A DNA stretch of 64,000 nt, taken from assembly GCA_007449985.2 (NCBI GenBank), contig VIIQ02000223.1, forward strand, positions 1 to 64,000, in the 5' to 3' direction. The notes under the pieces are model-generated. The model was not told the origin of the DNA. It did not search any database and worked only from the letters and a program-made list of their open reading frames with translations. Positions within the stretch are counted from its first letter, which is position 1; the number at the start of each line of letters is the position of its first letter. This document shows positions 23,027-34,830 of the stretch, in pieces. The stretch comes from Desmodesmus armatus (Eukaryota > Chlorophyta > Chlorophyceae > Sphaeropleales > Scenedesmaceae). The translations under genes were made by a program, and so were the position numbers.

Positions 23027-23865
23027 GATGGTGCGGTTGTCAGTGCGATTCTGCACAGCACAGATATTGGAGGGTGACTGCACAGCTGCAGCTGATCAGG
23101 CACCAGAGGTGGAGGCTCTGTTCCGTCAGCGCCATTGGAGCCATCGACGTGATAACTCAGCCGATGTACTCCTAAATGAAAGTTCTTTTATACAATAACT
23201 CACCTGGATTTGCACAAGCAGGCGGTTTGCGAAGCACGCCAAGCTCGATGGCGGACGTTTGCAAAGGCGTGCTGTGCAGGGTGGTGTGCTTGACAGTATG
23301 TATAAGTAATTCAAGCTTCTACAGCTGTTTCATCAGCGCAGTAGCTGCCGCCTGCAGCTGCAGCTGGCTGCTGCCTAGGATGAACGAACACAGCCAGCAG
23401 CACACCATCAGCCGCTCATTGCAGCTCAAAGCCACGATAAAAAACAATTTTAATGTGCAGTGCAGACTGGTCGTCACCGATGGCAACATCACTTTGACCA
23501 GCTGCGAGAAATGTTTGACTTGGGGCTGGCGAAGTTGTTGTGTCTGCGACGTTAGCTTGACCGTGCATTTAGCTTAACCGTGCAAGGCAAATCAAAGAGT
23601 GCCTGCATAGAGCGTCCAACTATATGCCGCTTTGTCATCTCCAATCACAAACAAGCACGTACTGTATCCGACCGTGGACTTCCCCAACCGAACCAACTCA
23701 CTACATAGAATTGAATTGATTTTGCAAGAGGCGCGGTCAGGCAGTGGTAGGAAGGACCATAGTGACACCGGTGTCAGCAGTGACTACATATCACCTTCAA
23801 CAGCAGCAGCAGCAGCAGCAGCTTGGTAATTGGCTTCCAACAGGCTTAAACGTGCAGAGGGTAGC
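23027..23865. promoter_or_regulatory. Divergent upstream region, no gene seen
   Basis: About 840 bp separate the start codons of the thioester-like gene (-) and the TPR gene (+), so both promoters should lie here. A (CAG)n tract is at about 23802. No exon is supported. Confidence 0.4.
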
Positions 23866-26800
23866 ATGGCCCCTAAGTTTGATTTGCCAAAATTGCCGAA
23901 GGCGCTTGCCCAGTTGCGGGATGAGTCCACCCCTTCAGGTCAGTGTGCTACCACTGCTGCAGTAGTCATGGGCACCTGGCGTCCCCTACACAGGTTAAAT
24001 AGAACGGCAGAAGTAACGGTTGTATCACGGTTCATTTTTATTGCCTGTAACGAGTAATTGTTGCAAGTCAGGCCCAACATGTACAAGCAGCTGTCAAAAC
24101 GCCTGCTGCTTCTGCCCTGATGCCCATCGCTGTGTGCACACTGTGCCAACAGGGGAGCTTGTACGCCTGATCAATCGGCTAGAGGGCAAATACGCCCCAG
24201 CAGCTGGCAAATCTGCTGCTGCTTCTGCCCTGATGCCATTGCTGTGTCCACATGCTGTAGCACATTGTGCCATTGTGCCAACAGGAGAGCTGATACGCCT
24301 TCATCAATCGGCTAGAGGGCGAATACGACCAACCCAACTCTGCTGCTGCTTCTGCCCTGATGCCATTGCTGTGTCCACATTGCGCCAACAGGGGAGCTGA
24401 TACGGCTCATCGACCGGCTAGAGGGCAAATACGCCCAACCAGAAGGCTTCCCAGGCTTAAACCCAACATTGCTGGCAGGGCAGGACAAACCCCACTTCAA
24501 AAAGTTTGTCGCAGCCGGCGGCATCTCCGCCCTTGCTCACGTAGCAAGGACCGGCTGGCCAGCAGATGGAAACCTAGCAGCATCAGTGCACCCCTACGAC
24601 AGGGTCACGGACATCGGGCACAATCTGCTGGAGTGGGAGTACGAGCCGAACATCATGACATCGAGCTATGGGCAGCCGCGGCCAGGGCCAAAGTGGCGGT
24701 CACCAAGACGGATGGCTATCATTTGCTTGGCAGATATGGGGCACTACAAGTGAGCAGGCAGTGTGACGATGTTGAAGTGACTGCTGCAATGTGATTGTAA
24801 TGTTGCAGAACCGTGTGCTCTCAAAGTGCCGTCATGGGGCACTGCATGTAGGCTCGCTGCTATAGGGTGTTTGTGCAAGCGTGTGCTGTGCAGTGTGCTG
24901 CTAGTGTGCTTGGCTGATATGCTGCACTACAAGTAAGCAGGCAGACGACAGTGAAGATACTTTTTGCAAAAGCAGCAGCGGCGGCAGCAGCAATGGCGTG
25001 GAGGAGTAGATGCGCATGGCTGTGTCTGCACTGACCCTAACAACAGTGTGTGTTTAGGGTTTCAAACCCTGAATCCTAGAGACAGGGTTTGGGGTCTTAA
25101 GTTATGACCTAAAACCCTGCCTCGCAACACTTGCCACTGTGCCTGTTGGATATCTGCATGACTGTGCCGCTGCCGTCACTGAACCAAGGCAGGGCAAGTG
25201 CACAGTTGTGTGCAACGCTGTGCACCATCTACTGTTTGTGCACCAAAACTTGCCACATTACTGACCGTCAATCCCACCGGGAGTGAGTGGCAGGAGTGAT
25301 TGCCAATGTCTTGCTGTGTATCCTGCTGTGCCGTTACTGCAGGCCTTACCTCGATGAACTTGAGCGAGTGGGTTATGTTATGTTATGATGTTATGTTATA
25401 CAAATAACAAATATGTTATGTTATTTGTTTTATTGTGTCGCAACAGGCCTTACCTCGATGAGCTTGAGCGTGTGGGCTTCTTTGCTGCTGATGCGCTGCC
25501 AGCCATGCTGGAGGCAACCCTCCCACACATTGAGTGAGTGAGTGCCACACCGATACCTGAACCTTCCTGGAGGGGGGAAAGCATCTGGCTTATGCTGGAG
25601 AGACCCGGGTTCAAATCCTGGCCCACTGACCAAATCTCCCCAGGGACAGCACTGGGGAAACAGCTGGGAAGTGTCAAGGCATGGTTGTGATGATGCATGT
25701 GGCAGACTTCACCACCATGTGTTTGCATCTGTGTCAGCACAGCAAAGCAGTGATTCTGCTGAGGTCTGAGAATTGGATTCAGGCTTGCAGCACCGTTCTG
25801 CATAATGACGGTAGTTGTGCAGCAGTAGCAGCCTCACACATGTAGTCATGCTGAAGATGCTTCTTTCTTGCCTGCAGACGTACAGTTACAGCAGCATTGC
25901 GGCACACATGGTTGCGGTCAATTGCACTCATGAGGCTGTACACACAATGGCGTATCTCAGCGGCAGCGTTCCTTCTCAAATTACCGCTCCTGCCGCTGCT
26001 GCTGCATGGTACGGGTGTACCGCTGCTGCAGCTACTCGCTGCACAACAACGACTACCAGTGGTTCCACGTGAAGGACCAAACGCAGACGGCTGTCGTGTA
26101 CCTGATGAACTTGGCAGCGAGTGCTGTCGCGATAAGCCGCGTGTTCATGAGCATCAGCAGGAGGCACACTGGCATGGCTGTGTGCAGACTGTACAAGAAC
26201 CCCTACCAGATTTGGGTGAGCTGTGATGAGGAATATGGGGGCGGGCACAGTCATGGGGGTGGGGGCGGGGGCATCATGGACAGCGACCTGCTGGATCGTG
26301 TATAGATGCCTTCTAGCTACGGGTGTAATACAGTTGGCTGTTGGCAGCAAGTGCTGTCGCGATAAGCCGGGTCTTCATGAGCATCAGCAGGAGGCACACC
26401 GGCATGGCTGTGTGCAAACTGTACAAGAACCCCTACCAGGTTTGGGTGAGCTGTGATGGGGGGGGGGGGTGGGTGGGGGGGGCGGGGTGTGGACGGCGGG
26501 GGGCGGGGGCGGGGGGCAGGGGGCGGGGGCGAGGGCCAGGGGGCGGGGGGGGGGGGGGGGGGGCGCACATACAGATGGCTGTCGTGCACTTGCTCAACTT
26601 GGCAGCGAGTGCTGTTGCAATGAGCCGCGTCTTCATGAGCATTAGCAGGAGGCACACTGGCATGGCTGTGTGCAAACTGTACAAGAACCCCTACCAACTC
26701 TTGGTGAGGCGTGATGCGGTTCATAGTGTCGTGCACAATCACGGGGGCGGGGGCGGGGGCCATTATGGTCAGGAACTTGCTGGTTGTGTGTATAGACCCC

Positions 26801-29800
26801 TTTCAGCTACGGGTGTGTTGCAGTAAACACAGTAAGCAGGAGATTCAAGCAGCATGCGCCTTATAAGTTGCCTTCGTGTGTGCCGAGCGCCGATGTGTGT
26901 AGGGGGCGGTCATGACATATTATCGGTCATCACGAGTCATGCACGTTTGCGAGCTCTTGTCTTGGTGCTAGTATCATTCCTGCAGCCAAGTGGTGGCCAC
27001 AGTCGGGTGTTGGTTTTGGCCCGCCTTGGGACGTCAGTCGGCTGCATAGGGAGATTCCCCGCTGTGCTGCGATGCGATGTTCCCGCAGGTTGACAAGTGC
27101 CACGCGGCAAGGGAGGAGATAGCAGCTCGCCAGCGGGCTAAGGGTTGGTCAGAGGACCGGATGAACAAAGCAATACGCGAGCTGAAGCAGCTGCAGCAGC
27201 GGCAGGAAGACAGCTTCAGCTGGGGGGGAAAGCACTTCTTTGAGAGTGGAGGCCTCGACAGCAATGTGGTCCGCTTCTTCAGGGGCCTGATCCATGTGAG
27301 TATCTTGGTTGACTTCCTGTTTTGACTTTTTGGCGGGAATGGCAGGAAGGGGCAGATGGGGCAGCAATGATTGTCTCAAGCCCAAGTTAGGGTCTAGCAT
27401 GCTCTTGTGCACATCCCTGCACACCTCATGAACAGCCATATGTCATTCCCAGCTGTTGTTTCTGCTGCGCTATGGTTGCAGCAGGCGGGCCATATAGTGC
27501 AAGGGCTGTGCACGAGCACTGCCTCCCTTGCAGTATGCCATCCTTTGAAATGGTACAAGGGCGGTATGCATGGACACCAAGAGTCAGTCACTGAGTGAAC
27601 ATGTTACACTGTGTGCTGTTGCAGTTCTGTAATGAGGACGAGCTGCTGCAGCTGATCCACCAAGGGGGTCTCATCACACTGCTCAATGGCTGCGCAATTA
27701 ATGAATCAAATTCTCACTCACTGGTCACTCATTGCCCAATGAGCCTTTTGTTGGCTCCCCAAACGGGCGATGTTCTGTGTAACATCCAATTACTGGTCAC
27801 ACTCACACGTTTTCACACTTGTGTTTTGTTTGTATCTGCAGTTCTGCAATGAAGACGAGCTGCTGCAGCTTATCCACCAAGGGGGCCTCATCACACTGCT
27901 GAAAGGCTGCTTAGACAAGAGGAACCCCAACGGCAACCGTGAGGGTCCTGCAGCTTTGATCGACACCCTCACAGCGCTCTGGACCAAGAAAGCAGCGGAG
28001 GTCAGCAGAGAGCTGTACAAACGCATTGAAGGTGAGCTTGTTTGACAGGCCTGCTGACTTTGACAGGAATGCTGCACTTGTTGAGAATCCGAAGTCTTGC
28101 AGCTGCAATCGACCCAGCATGCTATGGACTGCGAGCAGTACAAATGTCTCCAGGCCGCTACGGTCATGGCCGCCGCGGCTGGCTTTCTCGCCACATGCTG
28201 CTGCTTGGAAAAGCTAGCAGCCAGGCTGTGTTGCTCATGATGCCATCTGTTGTTGTTGCCCTGCAGCTGAGGAGTCTCAGTCTCTGTTGCTGCGTCAGCA
28301 AGGCAATGAGGCCTTCAAGGCTGGGCAGCACCAGCAGGCACTGGACTTGTACTGGCAGGCGGTCAGCCACAACCCTGAGGACTATGCACTGTTCAATAAC
28401 ATCAGCCTGGCGGCACTCAAGACGGGGGACCTGCATCAGGTGGGACTGGATCTGTGTCTCAATGCCCATTGCTTGCTCAGTAAAGCCCAATCATAACCAG
28501 GGCTTGCACAGTCATGTGTTGTGTTGTTACCCTTAGGGATGCATGCTTGCAGCTTTTGCTTTGACAGATCCAACTGCTGGCGCCGGCACACAACTGGGGC
28601 AGCCTTGGCGTCACAAATGACAAATTATGAGCTAGGCGACAGATTGTGTTGTGGGCATCATTCTTATTTCTGGTGCTGCTATCTGCTGGTGTCTCTGCAG
28701 GCTTTGTATGCTGCAGAGGAGTCCCTTGCGGTAGTGCCCACAGTGTACAAGAGCTGGGTGAGGTACGGTGATGCCCTCAAGGCGGTACAGAGGTGAGTGA
28801 TGTTCATAAAAAAATGAAATAGGTTTTTCAAACAGAAGAGAATCTTTGACTGTGTAAAAATGAAAACGCCTGGCTTACAGGTCTAGGCCTGGGCAGGTTG
28901 GGATTGGTCCCTACTGCAGTGCAAGCTGGCATGATTGGTTGTAAGCCTGCAGGCCTACGTTGTTCAAATGAATTTACGATCATGCTGCAAGTCCCAGCAC
29001 CAGCACTACACATGCGCGCTGCGCCTGCAGTTGTTCAACAACCAGATTAAAGTTGCTTGCCTGATACATGCTATTGACAAACGCTTTAGGAACGTAGAGT
29101 GGAGATTGCATGATTGACTGAAAAGGAAAGGAAAGGACGGTTGGTGCGGTTAGTCACTTTGTTTCGGTTCAGAGTTGCTTTTGCCCAATGAGCCTCAGGC
29201 AAGTTGTTGAGTCCCCAAACGGACGATGTTCTTTGTAACATCCATTTCCTGATTGCTGTTGCGTGCTGTCTGCAGGTGGCAGCTGGCGCACCTTGCATAC
29301 AGCTGCGCCAGGGAGCTGGCACCAGCTAGTGAAGATGTGCAGGTGGGCGGGTTCCGCATTATTACACAATACCTCACACAATAAGCTGCCGTCACAAGCC
29401 CATGTAGTGTTCATGCCATGTGCCGCTTGAGGAGGCTCAAATCTTATTTGCACAATTTCCTGGCCCGCTGTCTTGTCTGTGGTCCTGGCATGGTTATGGG
29501 TGTAGCACCTGTACTGTGACTGCAGCTTTCACACATGCATGCATGTATGCATGCACACCCCTTACACACCCATATGCTTGCACACAGCTAGTGAAGATGT
29601 GCATGTGGGCGGGTTGCGCATTGTGACACGCGCACACGCGCGCACATATGGACCATGTTCTTGGCTGATATCTTTGCTGCACTCACGTCCCGTCGGCCAA
29701 CTGCTGCCACAAAACACAAACACACTGACCTTCGCATGCCGTTGCGCGTGTCACCGGCCTGTTTGCTGTATGTGTTTGCTTTTGTGTGTAGGCCCGCCAG

Positions 29801-32800
29801 CAAGAGGCATGCAGCCACGCACATGCACACGCTCTCTCCGCTCTTGACCAACGACGTGTTCATTGTACCCAATTGCCTCCCGCCAGCGCTGTGTTGACTG
29901 CACACCACAAAACACAAACACACCACCCGACCTTTTCGTGACTTTTGCGCGTCACCGCTGTCTTTGCTGTATACAGGCTCGCCAGCAGGAGGCATGCAGC
30001 CACCTGGCAGACGTATGGGACATCAACAGCGTGTTTGCTGCGCTCACATGCCTCTTTTCAACACTGTGTTTGCAGCAAACCACCAAACACAAACGTACCG
30101 GCAAACCTTCTTGTGCGTCTTTGGGCGTCACCGCTGTCTTCGCTGTATACCACAGGCCCGTCAGCAGGAGGCACGCAGCTACCTGGCAGACGTCTGGGAC
30201 ATTGACAGCGTGCCGCCGTTTGGGCAGTCGGATCCCATCGATGTCCGCTATGAGAACATGATGACCGCGTTCAAGTTCATGGGAATGGAGCAACACGATC
30301 CTCAGGAGCTGGTTTCAATGGTGATGGGTCCCGCAGAAGAGAAGCTCAAGGCGATGAACATTCTGGGCAAGTGAGTTCAGCTGTGTTTGTCTGGTGTTCG
30401 TGCACAGTTAGAAAGTGCATGCGGATGCATGGGATATGTAGAACACCAGTAGCTGTGCTCAGAACGGACTGCAGGAACGCCTTTTGTCTCAGTAAGTCAG
30501 CAAGGCCCTGGTGCAGTACATGTTTGCATCGGCTGCCTTTTGGTCCTGTCCTGAGTTTGCCGGGATTGCAGCTGTGGCAAATGCAGGGTATGCACTGGTG
30601 TGCACCGCACTTGCCAGCCTTACTGCGGTAACCGTCATTATAGAGTCATGCATAATTTTGTGAGCTGTCTCAGCAAGGCCACAGTCTGTGCCGCTTAGTG
30701 GTGCGAGCCACACCTTGCATGGCCATCACTGCACGGTGCAGCGCACTGTGATCAAGGCCAGACACTGTCAGCGCACACACATATGCCCTGCGTTCTGAAA
30801 ACGTGTTGTGCGATCTATGTAGCTGTTCATGTGATTTTTGCAAAAAAGTTGGCAGGAAGCTGTCTTGGTGTCCCTATGCTGATCATAGCGAAAACGCTGC
30901 ATCAGTGTTCGTGCTGCAGGAACGACTTGCACAACTGTCACTCTGCTGATGCATATTGCGTGACAGTAAGAAGTACTTGGGCTACGCGTAGGGCTGCCAT
31001 GTGCTGCCATTGGTTTTTTTTTAACATCACATCAAATATTGTTCTGATACTATCACTAACCTTTAGGTACTGAAAGCCTCCCCAGCACATGTAAAGATGC
31101 ATGCGATTCATGTCACATGCAGGTACGACTCGCAAAGCCGCTACTGGGCTTGCCACCGAATGAAGGAAGACATGGACGCTGCGCGAGCCATGGCAGTAGC
31201 CATCGGGCTGCTGCGGGCATCAGCACTCCTATGCAGCTGTGCTGGCCTGAACACCAAACCCTAAACCCTAACCCTGTGTGTTACCATGGTACCTTGTACA
31301 CAGAAATGCTGCCCTGCATGTCATGTCACTTGCAGGTACGATTCCCAAAGCCGCTATTGGGCTTGCCACCGAATGAAGGAAGACATGGATGCTGCGCGAG
31401 CCATGGCAGTAGCCACCGGGCTGCTGCGTGTGTCAGCACTGCCGCGCAGCTGTGCTGGCCTGAAGCGGCCTGAGCAGCTGCAGCAAGTGCCGGGGCAGTG
31501 GATGATTAGCTGGACAGACTGGAACATGCAGCATCCGAAAAGTGGGCTCATCAGGTGAGACGAGGCACCCAGTTATTATTAAGTGGGCTTAATTGAATTA
31601 CGTGATTACTCAATACTCAAAATTTATTACAGCTGGACAGACTGGAACATGCAGCACAAGAACAGTGGACTCATCAGGTACGGCGTGGCAACACCTGTAG
31701 GCAGAGCGCATGCTGCGCCATGCATGTAACCCATCCGGGTGCTGGGAGGGCTGTCATGCAGCTGAGCTCGTCACACAAAGCAAAGCCCTGTGTGTGCTGA
31801 CACACCGCCAAAAAGCAGACTCACTGTGCAAAAAGTCCGACTGCATGTGTTGCCAACACGGTGTCATGGCATCAAGCTGTATCAGTCCACTGGCCTGACT
31901 CCTACTGTTGGATGCTAGCTGCTGCCGCAGCAGCTAGGCTAACATTGCTGCAATGCTCGTAGCAACGCGCGTGCTGCATTCTCCAGCTGCTTCTTGCAGG
32001 CACATGCTGACCGTGACCCAAGCTGTATCAGTCCACTGGCCTGCCCTCTACTGCTAGATGCTAGCTGCTGCCGCACCAGCTAGGCTAGCATCGCTGCAGT
32101 GGTAGTAGCAACGCGCGTGCTGCATTTTCCTGCTCCTTCTCGCAGGCACATGCTGACCGTGACCTCAAGCACCCAGGGCATCACCCTGGCAACCCTCATG
32201 ACCCTAGGCACCCCGGGCCTGCATGCAGTGCGGCGTGTGCTGATGAAAGCCATGCTGACGCCGCAGGACAGTCCCCCTTACAGGCCTACGGAGCTGGTTG
32301 TGGCACACAGGTGGGCGGTCGGCATACAATGTCTGTGCACTGAACCCTAAACCCTTCTCTCTGAAACACAGCAGCGGCTGCAGTGCTGTCTCTGCACACA
32401 GGTCTGGCTGTGTTGTGAGACAGAGATCGCACTGAGTCCAAAGTAGTACTGGGCTGCTGTGTTGAGTTGCTGTGATGTGCTGTGCTGTTGCAGGATGTTC
32501 CCCCTGGTTGACAAGATCAGTGAGATGTGCAAGTAGTTTGAGTGCTGTTCTGACTGTTCTGCTGTGCCGCGCCATGCTGTGCTGTGCCGGATGTTCCCGC
32601 TGGTTGACAAGATCAGTGAGATGTGCAAGTCACTGAGTTTGAGTGCTGTTCTGACTGTTGTGCTGTGCCATGCTGTGCTGTGCTGTGCTGTGCTGTTGCA
32701 GGATGTTCCCGCTGGTTGACAAGATCAGTGAGATGTGCAAGTAGTTTGAGTGCTGTTCTGACTGTTGTGCTGTGCCATGCTGTGCTGTGCTGTGCTGTTG

Positions 32801-33020
32801 CAGGATGTTCCCGCTGGTTGACAAGATCAGTGAGATGTGCAGGCCCTGGGGCATCCAGATAGCAGCAGAGACAGCGACAGAGGCAGCGCAGACCTGCAAG
32901 AACCAGGACACACACCCCGAGGGATACAACAACGAGGGGAGGTATGAAGTGGAAGAAGACACACACCCGTTACTACTGGGCAAGGGAGAAGACCCCAACA
33001 ATGGCCATAAGAAGAGATAA
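23866..33020 (+). CDS. TPR-containing protein of about 800 residues, family not recognised
   Basis: Start MAPKFDLPKLPKAL at 23866. Exons: 23866-23938, 24392-24749, 25447-25533, 25878-26215, 27089-27295, 27842-28031, 28267-28439, 28701-28792, 29276-29342, 30156-30370, 31336-31554, 32146-32310, 32804-33020 (TAA). All junctions are in phase except one unresolved frame change near 25.98 kb. The middle holds a TPR array (LLLRQQGNEAFKAGQHQQAL, then ALYAAEESLAVVP and WQLAHLAYSCARELAP), the co-chaperone type that docks peptides. Before it lies a helical region (DELLQLIHQGGLITLL). The C-terminal third (YWACHRMKEDMDAARAMAVA, SWTDWNMQHPKSGLIR, MTLGTPGLHAVRRVL, FPLVDKISEM) is shared with the gene at 62-64 kb and seems to be a lineage-specific domain. 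There is no signal peptide or membrane segment. Function unknown. Confidence 0.78.
24140..24350 (+). repeat. Two copies of a TPR-gene exon start with acceptor
   Basis: The start of the exon at 24392 (GELIRLIDRLEGKYA with its CAACAG acceptor) is copied at about 24147-24200 and 24279-24330. The upstream intron bases (CTGCTTCTGCCCTGATGCC) repeat with it. Confidence 0.85.
24905..25385 (+). repeat. Copy of an exon end, telomere-like tract, copy of next exon start
   Basis: At about 24905-24945 lies a copy of the exon end at 24749 (GCACTACAAGTAAGCAGGCA). At 25056-25115 lies a run of telomere-like words (TTTAGGGTTTCAAACCC and variants). At about 25342-25378 lies a copy of the start of the exon at 25447 (CTTACCTCGATGAACTTGAG), followed by an ATGTT-rich tract. 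Confidence 0.75.
25555..25640 (+). other. tRNA-like fragment or SINE head
   Basis: From 25580 there is a perfect five-pair anticodon-type stem (AGCAT/ATGCT) around a seven-base loop CTGGCTT. It is followed by a T-arm (CCGGG, TTCAAAT, CCTGG) with a consensus B-box GGTTCAAATCC at 25608. The 5' side does not form an acceptor stem or a clear D-arm, so this is not an intact tRNA. Confidence 0.5.
26340..26705 (+). repeat. Two well-kept copies of a TPR-gene exon end
   Basis: The exon end at about 26110-26215 (SAVAISRVFMSISRRHTG through LYKNPYQ) is copied at about 26345-26455 and 26575-26708. Both copies keep the open frame and a GTGAGC or GTGAGG donor, and the second has an acceptor-like ACATACAG at its left edge. 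Long G runs lie between them. Either could be used as an alternative exon. Confidence 0.88.
27622..27695 (+). repeat. Copy of a TPR-gene exon start
   Basis: Coding FCNEDELLQLIHQGGLITLL with its own CAG acceptor, near identical to the start of the exon at 27842. Confidence 0.88.
27728..27800 (+). mobile_element. Introner-like element, copy B (TPR gene)
   Basis: Contains CTCCCCAAACGGGCGATG and the hairpin GATGTT-CTGTGT-AACATC, about 40 bp before the acceptor at 27841. Its left end TTGCCCAATGAGCC is shared with copy C. Confidence 0.65.
29183..29258 (+). mobile_element. Introner-like element, copy C (TPR gene)
   Basis: Contains TGCCCAATGAGCC, GTCCCCAAACGGACGATG and the hairpin GATGTT-CTTTGT-AACATC, about 17 bp before the acceptor at 29275. 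Confidence 0.65.
29575..30100 (+). repeat. Copies of one exon end and of the next exon start
   Basis: At about 29580-29632 lies a copy of the exon end at 29342 and the following intron (AGCTAGTGAAGATGTGCA). At about 29790-29830 and 29972-30035 are copies of the start of the exon at 30156, coding ARQQEACSHLADVWDI in the second. Intron blocks between them (AACACAAACACAC) repeat too. Confidence 0.8.
31121..31275 (+). repeat. Truncated copy of a TPR-gene exon ending at telomere-like repeats
   Basis: A copy of the start of the exon at 31336 (YDSQSRYWACHRMKEDMDAA) begins after its own GCAG acceptor at 31123 and stays open to about 31247. It then stops matching exactly where AACCCTAAACCCTAACCC begins. 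Confidence 0.9.
31630..31685 (+). repeat. Copy of a TPR-gene exon end
   Basis: Coding SWTDWNMQHKNSGLIR with a GTACGG donor, a near copy of the exon end at 31554. The preceding TTATTACAG offers an acceptor, so this could be a 47-bp alternative microexon. Confidence 0.85.
31873..32164 (+). repeat. Clean tandem duplication across an acceptor, 146-bp unit
   Basis: Unit one (31873-32018) and unit two (32019-32164) each hold the last part of the intron, a small hairpin (GCTAGCTGCTGCCG...), the GCAG acceptor and the first 18-19 bases of the exon. The true exon starts at 32146. Confidence 0.9.
32488..32745 (+). repeat. Three copies of the last TPR-gene exon start
   Basis: Copies coding MFPLVDKISEMCK at about 32493, 32588 and 32700 precede the true exon at 32804. 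Unit length is about 95-112 bp and the GTGCTGTTCTGACTGTT spacer repeats with each. Each copy ends in AAGTAG or AAGTCA instead of reading on. Confidence 0.92.
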
Positions 33021-34077
33021 AGACTGTTGGGCTATCGTGCATCTGCACAGGGGCGGGAAAGGCGGCATGCACATGATTTTGCTGTTTGTTTTTGTATGAT
33101 TTTTGCTTCCAAGCAGATCTGGATGTAACTTCTGTACACATGTGGGAATGCTGCGGTACTGCTTTTGGGAGTGAGCTGCTTGACATGCAGTCCCTAGGGG
33201 TAGCAGCGCTGCTTTGAGACTTGTATTGTGATTTTCACACAGCCTGAGTTGAGGGGTGATGCTGTTGCTGGGCCGTCTGTTTCTGCTGGCAGTTCATATG
33301 CATCAGCCAGCTTGCTGCTTCAAACTGCAAGGCACTGAGAGACGCACGCTGGCTAGCTGGGCCGGGCGGCGTTGTAACGCCCTTGTACAACAGACGATAC
33401 TTTGCCACTTTCAAGGCACAGCTGGGTTGCACACAGGAGAGACGGCCCTGGTCTCGTGCAGGTACCGGCCCGGCGTTGGCGGGACAACCCTAGCCAGGAC
33501 CATGGTCCAATCAAGTCGTGCACGAAGCTGTGACACTCAGGAATAGCATTGAAACATCATTGAACATGTTGCTGTCTTGCTGCAGCTGACAGCAGCGACA
33601 TTAGTAATTACGGTAGTTGCCAGGTTGGTCTTGACTGCAATAATCCTTAAGGCTGACCTTGATCGCAGCAACAAAGCTGAATTATAACGTATTGAGCACA
33701 GCCGGCACGTGCAGCGTTGTCCAGCAGGCGGAGGGGACTGCTGCAGCAACAGCAGAAGCACGGGGCACAGATCAATGTGAGTCGGGACCTCCAACCTTCG
33801 TCGGTATAATTGCGGTATACAGGAGGCTGGATATCCGAGGGCTTCGATTGACCGTTGTGCACTGACTGTTGTTGCGCTGCTGGCTCCTCGGGTGACTTCT
33901 CTTGAAGCAAGCGCAAATAATTTCGCTCACTCGACTTCTTCAATTGTTGCCGCTGTTGGCTGCTTGTGCACCCCCCGCGCCCCGCTACAGCTGCACAGCA
34001 ACCATCAGAAACAGCAATCAGCAACATCATCATCCGACAACAGATCAAGCCTGGCGCAGCATCACAAACAAACGTCA
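33021..34077. other. Intergenic, 3' region of TPR gene and upstream region of CBM1-like gene
   Basis: No supported exon. A TGTAA motif follows the TPR stop by about 100 bp. The last few hundred bases should hold the promoter of the gene starting at 34078. Confidence 0.5.
33124..33128 (+). terminator. Candidate TGTAA polyadenylation signal
   Basis: TGTAA 103 bp after the TPR-gene stop, a plausible distance for an algal 3' untranslated region. Confidence 0.45.
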
Positions 34078-34793
34078 ATGCTTGAACGGCTCAGGACGTT
34101 TCAGCTGCTGCTGATAGGCCTGTACCTTGTCAGCAGCAGCCCACAAGGGTCCCTGTTTGCTGCTGCTCAGCTTATAGATGCTGGGCCCTGGGGTCAATGT
34201 GGAGGGGCCAACAACTGTCCGAAACCCTCAGCCTGTGCTGATTCCCCCTGGTCAGGCGTGACCAGCTGCCCCCAGGGCTTTGCATGCATCAGGCTCGACA
34301 CCTTTTTCTGGCAGTGCCAGCCTGGTGCTGCAGCTGCTGCTGCCCCTACTGGCGACACCTCTGCTACTGCTGCTGCTGCATCCCCACCAGCAGCAGCACA
34401 AGCGCCAGCCCAGCAGCAGCAGCAGCAGCAGGACCAGCCTGGTGCAGCTACCTCCACCACAAGCACCACCACCAGCAGCAGCAGCAGCAAGGGCAGCGTG
34501 GGCCCCTATGCCCAGTGTGGCGGCATGAACGGCTGCCAACAGGCCCCCTGCGCTGACGCAGCGTGGGCTGAGTGTCCGGCTGGCTTCTCCTGCAACCGCA
34601 ACAACGAGTGGTATTGGGCCTGCAAGCCGGTGGTGACACACGACCTCCGGTGGAAGAGCCGGCCGCACCGGCAGCAGCAGCAGTGACCGCACAGCCGGCC
34701 CCTGGTTCCAAACAGCAGCAGCAGCAGCAGCAGCAGCAGGCTGTGGCTGTGCCTACCCCTGCTGCAGAAGCAGCAAAGCCTGCAGACAGTGCA

Positions 34794-34830
<37 letters not shown>

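Noticed and set aside
25430..25803. Minus-strand frame containing a GPGFEPGS peptide
   Set aside because: This peptide is the usual artefact of translating a tRNA T-arm region; the DNA is better explained as a tRNA-like fragment.
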